A model generated the notes under the pieces. It ran no database searches, had not been told where the DNA came from, and was given only the letters and a program-made list of their open reading frames with translations. DNA of 64,000 bases from Leeuwenhoekiella marinoflava DSM 3653 (GTDB lineage Bacteria; Bacteroidota; Bacteroidia; Flavobacteriales; Flavobacteriaceae), in assembly GCF_900129005.1 (NCBI RefSeq), contig NZ_FQUN01000010.1, positions 62,001 through 126,000 of the forward strand. The letters are read 5' to 3'. The translations under genes were made by a program, and so were the position numbers. Each line of letters starts with the position of its first letter. Position 1 is the stretch's first letter. Shown here piece by piece: positions 52,547-60,560 of the stretch.

Positions 52547-55486
52547 ATGTCAACACAACTATTTGAGCAACATATCATTGACTTAAATTTCTCATTATTA
52601 GATAGTGAGAAGAAGAAAAGTGGTGTTTTGCTTACGGATAGTTTTGAACGGTTAAATGTTGAAGCAGTATCCCCAAATATCCTTTTTGCTCTCGAAACTG
52701 CTAAGAGTAAATTTCACGCAGATGCCGTTTTCTTTCGATATTTTCAGGATGGTAGAGGGTTTATTCCTCAATTATATCTATTTGACTACACAAATAAGAG
52801 TCTTACTAATGAGGAGAGAAATAGAGTCCACATCCAAATGTGGAATGGTTATCAGGTTCCCGCATATATTCTCATTGAAAAATCTTCTGTAAGCATATTT
52901 GATTCTAGAAAAAGACCTAAAGAAAACAAGGATAGTTACACTAAAGAAATTGTCATAATTACAGGAGAAGCTATTAAAGATTATAATGCGAAAGAGTTTG
53001 ATAACGGAATATTTTGGGATGAACAAAATGAAAATAACTTTCGTTTTGAAGAATCAGCTACAAAGGATCTAATCAGAGGTTTAAAAGGTATCTTTAGAAG
53101 TTTTATTGAAGAGTCAGAATTGGATCGACACGTTGCATTAAAACTCTTAGTTCAGAGCCTTCTAATAAAATATTTGGAAGAAAGAGATGAGAAAAGTGCC
53201 AGCGGCTATTTTGCAGGGACCTATTTCAAGAAAAACTTTCAATGTTCCAACTTTTGTGATACGATAAGAAATGGGAAGCTTCTAGATTTATTAGACCAAT
53301 TAGCTAAAGATTTTAATGGTAAAATATTCGAATGGGATAAAGAGACAGAGGAAGGTATTGAAGAAAGAAATGCTATTCAAAATGCAGAAGTACAAAATCT
53401 TGCAGATTATCTTGATGGGAATATAAAGGATAGTCAATATGTGATCTGGAGACTGTATTCATTTACTCATTTACCTGTTGAGGTAATTAGTTCTGTTTAT
53501 GAGGAGCTACTTACAGATAGTAAGGATATTGTGTATACACCAGAAATGATTGTCAGCACTTTGGTGGACGAATGTATGCCGATTAAGAATCCTCAAAACG
53601 ACTTTAAAGTCATTGATGTAAGCTGTGGATCAGGAATTTTTCTTGTTAAAACCTACAAGAGAATTGTTCAATGGTGGCGATATGATGAATGGAAAAAGAC
53701 GGGCAAGCTCATCAAGCCATCCCTGCCCGTCTTAAAAAAACTTTTACTTAAGAGTATTCACGGAGTTGATATAGAGCCTGACGCTATTCGGCTTTCTGTA
53801 TTTAGCTTGGCTCTAGCCATTCTGGATGAAGTTGATCTTGACCCCCCTACGTGGGGTAAATTAAAATTCCCAGACCTTAGTAAAAACATTATTACACAAG
53901 ATTTCTTTGAGTTTATCACGAACAAGCCAAATACAAATTTTGACTTGGTTATTGGTAATCCTCCGTTTAACTTGCCTGAGGTTAATGGAAAGGAGCCAAG
54001 TAGAAAGCAGTACTTTAGAGAATTAAATGACAGAGTAGGCTATGAAAGTGAGATAAGCATTCCTGATGAAAATCCAGCATTACACTTTCTAGTTCAATCA
54101 TTAAAACTTCTGAAACAGAATGGCTTACTATGTCTAATTGAGCCATCTGGCCCATTACTATATCAAAAAGATTTAAGTTTTAAGCAAGACCTATTTACTA
54201 AAAGCAACCTCCTACAGGTAATAGACTTCACGAAGCTTGCAGATAAACTATGGGGTAGAAAAAATGTTGCTACAGTAGGTGTTTTTATTCAAAAATCTGT
54301 ACCAGACGATAAAGATGTATTACACCTGGTAGCCAATCGAACTTTTACAAATAATAATCGGCTATTCTTAGAATTTGACCATTATGATTTCCATTTAGTT
54401 TCGAAAAATGAACTTATAAATAGCCATTATATCTGGAAATCGAACCTGATGGGCGGTGGTCGATTATCTCAATTGATCGAAAGGTTATCAAAAATACCCA
54501 CACTAGGGCAGTATTTAAAAGAAAAACGAAAAAACGATGGATGGGTTTATGGGGATGGGTTTATTAAAGGTAAACCAGATATTGAATTAATAGATTCGGA
54601 TTTTGAAAAGAAAAAAGGAGGGTATTCTGAAGCTAGACATTTAACTAACAAATTGTGTTTTGAGCCGGAGGATTTTAATGAAGAAGGAATTCATAGAACC
54701 TTTATAAATAATGACAAATACTATCAATGGCCAAGAGTTGAGACTATTTTTAAACCACCTCTATTACTAATAAAGAAGAACATTGGAAAAGAAAGTATCC
54801 CAGTAGTTTTTTGTAACCTACCTATTACATATAAAAATGAAATAATAGGTATACACGCACCTAATGAAGACGCAGATTCTTTGAAAGAATTAGAAGGTAC
54901 TTTGCGCAATAATAAATTATTTCGCTTTTATTTGGCCTTAACTAGTTCTCGCGCAGGCGTGAGCAGATCTAAATCAACCTTATTACAAAAGGACATTTTC
55001 AATTTACCATTCTTAGGAGATTTAAATATTTCCGAAGCTGATCAATTGATTATTAATGATATTATTGAGTATCAACTCTCTGGTTCTAAATTATCTGATA
55101 ACTCCACCAAAACAAATATTTCTAATTTTTCAGAAATTTTCTGTAAAACACTAAATAGCATATATAAAGAAGAAAAATCATTTCAGCTATTTAAAATCAT
55201 TGATACTGGTAAGTACTTTGCACTGCACTTCGAGTACACTTCCAAAGAGATAATTTCTCAAATTGAAATGGCTCCTGATCTAGAGGTGTATATAGAAATG
55301 GTTACTCCTTCGAATGATAAAAAGACAGAAAGTTTTCATATTCAAAAGATTATCAAAGTATATGGGCAAGACTCTATAATACTAGCAAAACCCAAACAAT
55401 TGCGATATTGGTTACCGTCAATAGCTTTAAGAGATGCAGATGAAACCTTTGCGGACTATTTTAAATCTCGTCACTCTAATGCTTAG
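52547..55486 (+). CDS. N6-adenine DNA methyltransferase (type IIG/Eco57I-like)
   Basis: 979 residues. The N-terminal 330 residues are a possible nuclease or specificity region. The SAM-binding motif I is DVSCGSGIFLV near 356 and the catalytic motif IV is NPPF near 470. A TaqI-like specificity region follows. This is an N6-mA methylase with built-in target recognition. The next gene, with a PD-(D/E)XK-like motif, overlaps the stop by 8 bp and probably is the restriction partner. Recognition sequence unknown. Confidence 0.85.
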   Translation: MSTQLFEQHIIDLNFSLLDSEKKKSGVLLTDSFERLNVEAVSPNILFALETAKSKFHADAVFFRYFQDGRGFIPQLYLFDYTNKSLTNEERNRVHIQMWNGYQVPAYILIEKSSVSIFDSRKRPKENKDSYTKEIVIITGEAIKDYNAKEFDNGIFWDEQNENNFRFEESATKDLIRGLKGIFRSFIEESELDRHVALKLLVQSLLIKYLEERDEKSASGYFAGTYFKKNFQCSNFCDTIRNGKLLDLLDQLAKDFNGKIFEWDKETEEGIEERNAIQNAEVQNLADYLDGNIKDSQYVIWRLYSFTHLPVEVISSVYEELLTDSKDIVYTPEMIVSTLVDECMPIKNPQNDFKVIDVSCGSGIFLVKTYKRIVQWWRYDEWKKTGKLIKPSLPVLKKLLLKSIHGVDIEPDAIRLSVFSLALAILDEVDLDPPTWGKLKFPDLSKNIITQDFFEFITNKPNTNFDLVIGNPPFNLPEVNGKEPSRKQYFRELNDRVGYESEISIPDENPALHFLVQSLKLLKQNGLLCLIEPSGPLLYQKDLSFKQDLFTKSNLLQVIDFTKLADKLWGRKNVATVGVFIQKSVPDDKDVLHLVANRTFTNNNRLFLEFDHYDFHLVSKNELINSHYIWKSNLMGGGRLSQLIERLSKIPTLGQYLKEKRKNDGWVYGDGFIKGKPDIELIDSDFEKKKGGYSEARHLTNKLCFEPEDFNEEGIHRTFINNDKYYQWPRVETIFKPPLLLIKKNIGKESIPVVFCNLPITYKNEIIGIHAPNEDADSLKELEGTLRNNKLFRFYLALTSSRAGVSRSKSTLLQKDIFNLPFLGDLNISEADQLIINDIIEYQLSGSKLSDNSTKTNISNFSEIFCKTLNSIYKEEKSFQLFKIIDTGKYFALHFEYTSKEIISQIEMAPDLEVYIEMVTPSNDKKTESFHIQKIIKVYGQDSIILAKPKQLRYWLPSIALRDADETFADYFKSRHSNA

Positions 55487-56159
55487 AGACTCACTTCCAT
55501 CATACCAATCTCCAAGGTCAAACGATTTAAGTGCAGGTCAGGACGCTGAGACAAATCTAATATTGTTTTTCATTGATAATCACATTCCTGATTTTTCGAG
55601 TTATTACCAATCATTAAATGATTCGAATAAGGAAAATAGAATCAGTGATTTACTTGTTCATCACTTTGAATTATGTAAAGATGAATCCGGAGGATATTTT
55701 CCATTTCGATTCAGTAAAAACCCAACACAAGCCCATACCACAAAAGAAACAGATATTGGAATTTTTGTAAGAACAAGAGGGCAAAAGCCACTTCCTATTT
55801 TTGAGTTTGAAGCTAAAAGATTTTCTGATTCTTCAAATAATAAGGAATATGTATGTGGAATTAGAGGTGGTATTGAACGCTTTAAAAGAGGAGATCATTC
55901 TTCACACTTAAAGATCTGTGGAATGTTTGGCTACATTCAGAGCCGAACTGCTCAGGAATGGATCGGTAAGGTGAATAGTTGGATTCAAGAACTCTCTAAA
56001 AATAATACAAATGAATTATTAGACTGGACAGGTAATAATGAGAAATTGGTCAATGTAGATTCTTTTATATCTGTTGAAAAGTTATATTCTTCCAACAAGA
56101 GAAAATCGTTCAATGATGAAATTATTTTGTGGCATTACTTGATCGATTTAACCCCCTAG
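55479..56159 (+). CDS. PD-(D/E)XK-like restriction endonuclease subunit
   Basis: 226 residues from ATG 55479. TDIGIFVRTR (D92) followed by FEFEAKRF (E111-x-K113) fits a PD-(D/E)XK nuclease core. The ATG overlaps the methyltransferase stop by 8 bp, so the two form one restriction-modification operon. An earlier in-frame ATG at 55434 would overlap by 53 bp and is less likely. Family assignment is by motif only. Confidence 0.65.
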   Translation: MLRDSLPSYQSPRSNDLSAGQDAETNLILFFIDNHIPDFSSYYQSLNDSNKENRISDLLVHHFELCKDESGGYFPFRFSKNPTQAHTTKETDIGIFVRTRGQKPLPIFEFEAKRFSDSSNNKEYVCGIRGGIERFKRGDHSSHLKICGMFGYIQSRTAQEWIGKVNSWIQELSKNNTNELLDWTGNNEKLVNVDSFISVEKLYSSNKRKSFNDEIILWHYLIDLTP

Positions 56160-56183
56160 AATTATTTTTTTTATAAGTAATAC

Positions 56184-56205
56184 ATGTGAGAAGAGTTTCT
56201 CACAT
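56184..56205 (+). terminator. Hairpin after the restriction-modification operon
   Basis: ATGTGAGAA-GAGT-TTCTCACAT, a perfect 9-bp stem 25 nt after the stop. No T-run follows, so it may be a protein site or an mRNA-end structure. Confidence 0.45.
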
Positions 56206-56369
56206 AGATGATGTAGTATCATAAAATATGGATCCAAAATATTTTTAGCTGCCTTTCTAAAACCTATTAAACTGTTAAAGTTTGTTAACGTTACACCTAT
56301 TCGGTGTCCCCTTTTTTCAAACCCCTTGTGAAGCCCTATAAACATTGAAACGGTCAATATTCGGTCGTT

Positions 56370-56384
56370 CCGCCCGACTCCACT
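56370..56384. repeat. attR: second copy of the 15-bp end repeat
   Basis: CCGCCCGACTCCACT, identical to the end of tmRNA at 33254-33268. It marks the right end of the island. Confidence 0.88.
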
Positions 56385-56391
56385 ACTCGAT

Positions 56392-56426
56392 AAAAATCCC
56401 TAAGCCTTTAGCCTCGGGGATTTTTT
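56392..56426 (+). terminator. Original host terminator of tmRNA, displaced to the island's right end
   Basis: AAAAATCCC pairs with GGGGATTTTT around a short stem, followed by a T-run, 8 bp after attR. In the uninterrupted chromosome it would follow the tmRNA 3' end directly, so I infer it was its terminator before integration. Confidence 0.7.
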
Positions 56427-56550
56427 ATTTAAGCTTCTATTAGTAAGATCCTCCTAAATTTACACTAGAATCATGAAAACTTACAAGACTTCAAAAGTCA
56501 ATTAAGACTTCAATTTCTTTTTAACACATCATTTCAAACACAGAGAGGAA

Positions 56551-57105
56551 TCACACTTCTAAATCTACTACTCCATTTTGAACATAGTTCAATTCAAAAG
56601 TGTGGTTATTCATAATTGTAAATTTTCCACACCACCCCAAACGCGTTTTTCTAAAAAGAATACAACACGGAATAAAAAATGTAGCTAAAACACAGAAAAG
56701 CATAAGAAGAGGGATTAACAATACGATGGTATTTCTTGTGATGTTCAAAGTTTGCCCCGCTTGCTTTTCTTCATCAATCCCTTCACGCTCTTGGCTCTCA
56801 GCATCAGTTTTCACTTTTCCCGCCTTTAGAGAAACAAATTCCTGATAATCATTAAACCCTAAGTACTTCAAAAGTCCCTTTACTACTTCAACCTGAGCAA
56901 TTTTGATGTCTTCTCCCGTATTTTTTAAAGCCTCATTGTAATAATTCCGTAAACTCTTTTCCCCTATTTGCACTCCTGATTGCTCAAACAATGCTACTGA
57001 TAACTCTAAGGCACGAGCACTCTTAGAAGGTTTCTTATTTCCTTTAAGTTCTTCTTCTTTTTCCGCACGTTCAAAGGCATCAATAATAAGTTTTCTGTGA
57101 CTCAT
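56551..57105 (-). CDS. Membrane protein of unknown function
   Basis: 184 residues: a charged N-terminal region (about 1-130) and a hydrophobic pair of helices (IVLLIPLLMLFCVLATFFI). No enzyme motif found. It is in host DNA beyond attR, transcribed towards the island. The N-terminal region resembles a small DNA-binding or coiled domain, but I cannot name it. Confidence 0.55.
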   Translation of the reverse strand: MSHRKLIIDAFERAEKEEELKGNKKPSKSARALELSVALFEQSGVQIGEKSLRNYYNEALKNTGEDIKIAQVEVVKGLLKYLGFNDYQEFVSLKAGKVKTDAESQEREGIDEEKQAGQTLNITRNTIVLLIPLLMLFCVLATFFIPCCILFRKTRLGWCGKFTIMNNHTFELNYVQNGVVDLEV

Positions 57106-57471
57106 TTTTCAATTTCAATTCCCTGTTAAAAACACTAGAAATCTTCAGGATTTTTCGTTTCCCAAATATTTCCAGAAGCTTTCCTATCCTCTTCCAATAC
57201 CTGTATTACAATCGTGGTTTATTTGCTATATAAATCGGTTAAGCTCTTTATCAATTAGATGATTACAAGCTGATTGATTTTTAAAAACCCTGTGTCAGTA
57301 GCAGTGGGTCTAATGATTGAGAAGTAATTAGACTTGCTGCTACTACGCACAGTACTTCTCACAAAAAAGAGAGACGTCTCTTCCTGTTTAAAGATGGGTA
57401 AACAGCCATCTACAATCCTTTTTAAAAACAGCGGACAGCCACAGGTATGTCTGATTCTAAAAACATACAAA
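57106..57471. other. Non-coding region with a hairpin (57298-57343)
   Basis: 366 bp without a credible ORF. GTAGCAG-N3-GTCTAAT faces ATTAGAC-N3-CTGCTAC at 57298-57343, a two-part inverted repeat. It lies about 130 bp before the small lipoprotein and could be an operator or the end of a small RNA. Confidence 0.45.
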
Positions 57472-57639
57472 ATGAAAAAAACACTCTTTATAAGCCTTAC
57501 GGTTTTCCTTACTCTGGCTATTTACGCCTGTAATCCAGATAAAATAGAAGAAGAACTATCTGAAAAACAAGCCTGTTGTGGTGAAGTACCTCCTATGATT
57601 CCGCCACCACCTTCTACAGATACAACCCAAAACAACTAA
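57472..57639 (+). CDS. Small lipoprotein (55 residues)
   Basis: From ATG 57472: MKKTLFISLTVFLTLAIYAC is a lipoprotein signal, and only about 35 residues remain after the cysteine, ending in a proline-rich tail. It lies 24 bp before the sensor kinase gene and may be a small envelope factor sensed or regulated with it. An upstream in-frame start (57334) lacks a signal. Confidence 0.6.
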   Translation: MKKTLFISLTVFLTLAIYACNPDKIEEELSEKQACCGEVPPMIPPPPSTDTTQNN

Positions 57640-57663
57640 TTAATTTAATAGTATTTTTGAGGA

Positions 57664-59319
57664 ATGAAAAACACCCATCTTTCATTCCTCTTTTTAGTGT
57701 TTTCTGTATTTATTCAGTGTCCAATTATAGCACAGCAGACAACTGATAAAGACAATACAGCTACCCGCTATTACAAGATTTTACTGAACCCCACAAATCC
57801 CACAACTTATAATGAAGCGATACGCTATTACAGAGATGCTTATCAAAAAAACCTCAAACAAAAAAATTACTCCCGTGCGCTTTACGATCTCGAGCTCTTG
57901 GCTATCGGTAAATTCAATATAGGTGCCTATAATGATTCTGAAATCTTATTGGTAGAAGCTTTAAAACTTACCAAAAAAGATACTTCACAAGCTAAAATCG
58001 CAACCCGTAAACGGATTTTCTATCAGTTGAGCCTGCTTTATAAAAATCTGAAAGCTTACGATAAAAGCCTGGCCTTACAACAACGCAGTCTGGCTTACGC
58101 AGAAACCGAAACAGACAGCGCACAGATTATGATAAATATTTCGAACATACTTAGAGAACAACAGGCGTATACGCCTGCGACAGACACCTTAAAATATGCG
58201 CTCAGACAGCTCAAAAAAGAACAAAGTGACTACCTCAAAGCCTATATCTTAGATAATCTGGGATACACTGAATTGTTGACTAATAATGATTCCAGTCTGG
58301 TGCATCTTCAAGAATCACTATGGCTGAGACGAAAACTAAACGACCCGCACGGACTGTTTTCTAACTACCGGCATCTAGCATTATATCACGAACAGGCTGA
58401 TAATTTAGACAGCGCTACTTTCTATGCTTCTCAGGCACTCGATCTGGCTTACCAAATTGAAGACCCCGAATATGAGCACGAAGCTCTGGGAATACTTATA
58501 AATCTCAACAGCGATACGCTGGCACAACGATTTAAAGTTTTAGGAGATAGCATTAACGCTATTAAACAAGCCAACCGCAATACCTATGCGGCAATGGAGT
58601 ACGACGTAGAGCAAGAACAACAAAAAACACATGTAGCAAAGCTGGAAAGTGAACGCCAAAAACGAATAAATACCGTATATCTTTCCGGTATTGGTTTGCT
58701 TATTGCTATTGGTGGAGGCTGTTTTATATGGATGCAACAACGTAAAAAAACACGCCTACTTAAAACCATAAGGCAGACCGAAGCTTCTATTTCTAAAAAA
58801 GTACACGACGGTCTGGCTAACGATACGTTTCAGGTGCTTTCTGAATTGCAAAACCTCAACAACGTGCCGGAGCATATTCTGGACCGACTGGATAAAATTT
58901 ATATCGAAACCCGCAACATATCAAAAGATCATAGTCCGTTGATCGAGGGAGCAAATTTTAAAGACCAACTTACCAGCCGCTTAAATTCATATAAAACAGA
59001 CCAACTCTCTATACTTACCCGCAATCTGGATCAGGTTGACTGGGCCATGTTTAGTCAGTTAAAAAAAGACACCATTTATATGGTGCTTGGCGAACTGCTT
59101 ACAAACGCAAAAAAACACAGCGAAGCCGGCTTAATTTTACTTTCCTTTGAAACCCGAAGCAAAAAATTACACATAAATTACAGCGATAATGGCATTGGAG
59201 GACCAGTAATTAAAGGAAATGGTATGCAGAATATGGAATTCCGTATTCGGGCAATAAAAGGAACTATTAATTTTGAATCAGAATCTAACAAAGGGTTTAA
59301 AGTTCAAATAGTAATATGA
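57664..59319 (+). CDS. TPR-containing sensor histidine kinase
   Basis: 551 residues: a signal peptide (FIQCPIIAQQ), TPR-like repeats from about 40 to 300, a membrane helix near 338-357 (VYLSGIGLLIAIGGGCFIWM), then a short HisKA_3-like region and an HATPase. The phosphoacceptor candidate is H381 in KKVHDGLAND, and the N box ELLTNAKKHS and G box SDNGIGGPV follow. It should phosphorylate the overlapping response regulator. Such kinases often control SusCD loci, and one starts at 60561. Confidence 0.88.
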   Translation: MKNTHLSFLFLVFSVFIQCPIIAQQTTDKDNTATRYYKILLNPTNPTTYNEAIRYYRDAYQKNLKQKNYSRALYDLELLAIGKFNIGAYNDSEILLVEALKLTKKDTSQAKIATRKRIFYQLSLLYKNLKAYDKSLALQQRSLAYAETETDSAQIMINISNILREQQAYTPATDTLKYALRQLKKEQSDYLKAYILDNLGYTELLTNNDSSLVHLQESLWLRRKLNDPHGLFSNYRHLALYHEQADNLDSATFYASQALDLAYQIEDPEYEHEALGILINLNSDTLAQRFKVLGDSINAIKQANRNTYAAMEYDVEQEQQKTHVAKLESERQKRINTVYLSGIGLLIAIGGGCFIWMQQRKKTRLLKTIRQTEASISKKVHDGLANDTFQVLSELQNLNNVPEHILDRLDKIYIETRNISKDHSPLIEGANFKDQLTSRLNSYKTDQLSILTRNLDQVDWAMFSQLKKDTIYMVLGELLTNAKKHSEAGLILLSFETRSKKLHINYSDNGIGGPVIKGNGMQNMEFRIRAIKGTINFESESNKGFKVQIVI

Positions 59320-59984
59320 TGTTTAAAAAGGTTTTAATCGCTGAAGATTTGGGTTGGAATACCCGCAACATTGAAGAAGAAGTAAAAAGATTAGGAGCTC
59401 AGGAAGTTGTGATCTCCGAGTATTGTGATGATGCTTATCTCAAGTTTTTAAGAGCTATGAATGATGGGGATCCCTTTGATCTTTTAATTTCAGACCTTTC
59501 GTTTAAAGAAGATCACCGTACCCAAAAACTAAAAAGTGGTGACGAACTCATCACTGCTGTACGCAAATATCAAAAAGACTTGAACATCATTGTTTTTTCG
59601 ATGGAAGAGCGCCTGCAACGAATCCGTTTTCTATTTGAAGACCTCAACATCAATGCTTATGTATTTAAAAGTCGTCAAAGTCTTAAACATTTATCTGCTG
59701 CACTAGATGCTATAACTAACGACAAACCTTACATCTCACATCAGGTCGCCAAAGCCCTCGAAAAAAGACACAGCCTGGATATTGAAGATTATGACTTTGT
59801 ACTTCTTAAAAAGCTTTCTATCGGACTCTCTAATAAAGAAGTAAGTGATTATTTTAAAGAACATGACATTTCTCCAAATGGCATCAGCTCTATAGAAAAA
59901 CGCATCAATAGATTACGCATTCAGTTTAAAGCCAACAATGCTGTACACCTCATCTCAAACGCCAAAGACCTGGGACTTATATAA
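59316..59984 (+). CDS. Response regulator with C-terminal HTH
   Basis: 222 residues. A receiver domain carries an early acidic pocket (LIAEDLGW), the phosphorylation site D60 (LLISDLSF) and the late signalling lysine VFKSRQSL. The C-terminal HTH-like segment (LKKLSIGLSNKEVSDYFKEH) resembles LuxR-type regulators. It overlaps the kinase gene by 4 bp. The downstream SusCD locus is its natural target. Confidence 0.88.
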   Translation: MMFKKVLIAEDLGWNTRNIEEEVKRLGAQEVVISEYCDDAYLKFLRAMNDGDPFDLLISDLSFKEDHRTQKLKSGDELITAVRKYQKDLNIIVFSMEERLQRIRFLFEDLNINAYVFKSRQSLKHLSAALDAITNDKPYISHQVAKALEKRHSLDIEDYDFVLLKKLSIGLSNKEVSDYFKEHDISPNGISSIEKRINRLRIQFKANNAVHLISNAKDLGLI

Positions 59985-60560
59985 TTTTAGTCTTGATTTT
60001 TTTTCAGTTAGCAATTAAAATAGGTACAATTCCAAATTCACTTTCAAAAATGAAAGCTGAAAAAACATACCTATAAATCTTACTCTAATCGAAGAATCAA
60101 TAGGAGATTTTTTAACCCTGTAACTAATATTATTCCTTACTAAGAGAGAAATCACACCTTTTTATTTCTCAGTTTCCAGTTTTAAGCTCTTCGTTTGCAG
60201 TAGATAAAAATTAGTGTGCAAAACACCTAATTATACCGCTACGAGCTGGTCCTCCAGATAATCATCTAATAAAAAATAATCAACAGTTGTTGTAGCTTAA
60301 GTTATCATATAAGCTTAAGCATGTGAACACAAGGTTAATTTTTTTAGTAAAACCTTTTACTTCTTAAGTTTTAGATAATATTCAGTTAAAGTCTATCCAT
60401 TCTATAAACAGTTCTTTTGCATCAGCAATGCTGTTTAATCTTTAAAATACCGCTTATACGATAGAATTTTGAATTAGCCCAAAACTTAAAGCCCGTTTCT
60501 GTTGCAGCAGAAACGGGGTCTTTAAATAAAACTACAGTACAAATCCATAGTTTAATTCTG
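59985..60560. other. Intergenic region before the second susC
   Basis: 576 bp with no credible ORF. Several AT-rich blocks, TTAAGTTATCATATAAGCTTAA near 60298 (imperfect palindrome) and a strong hairpin at 60492-60517 suggest a promoter region followed by a leader. The kinase-regulator pair is transcribed into it. Confidence 0.5.
60492..60517 (+). terminator. Strong hairpin just before susC (attenuator candidate)
   Basis: CCCGTTTCTG-TTGCAG-CAGAAACGGG is a perfect 10-bp stem followed by GTCTTT, ending 43 nt before the SusC start. It may end readthrough from the response regulator or act as an attenuator. Confidence 0.65.

Larger units (their letters stand above)
33254..56384. mobile_element. 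tmRNA-integrated mobilizable genomic island (about 23.1 kb)
   Basis: Bounded by the 15-bp direct repeat CCGCCCGACTCCACT at the tmRNA 3' end and at 56370. The left end holds a tyrosine recombinase, an excisionase-like HTH, a VapE-type helicase, primase, MobC and MobA. The right end holds restriction-modification genes. No conjugation (tra) genes are present, so it should be mobilized by a helper. Cargo includes a sigma-dCas12f module, a cassette-like region and probable defence genes. The tmRNA is kept intact and the host terminator appears displaced to 56392. Confidence 0.85.

Noticed and set aside
60448-60460. Partial match of guide 2 (CGCTTATAC) upstream of the second susC
   Set aside because: Only nine bases match, and the first four guide positions, where the seed would be, do not match; likely chance.
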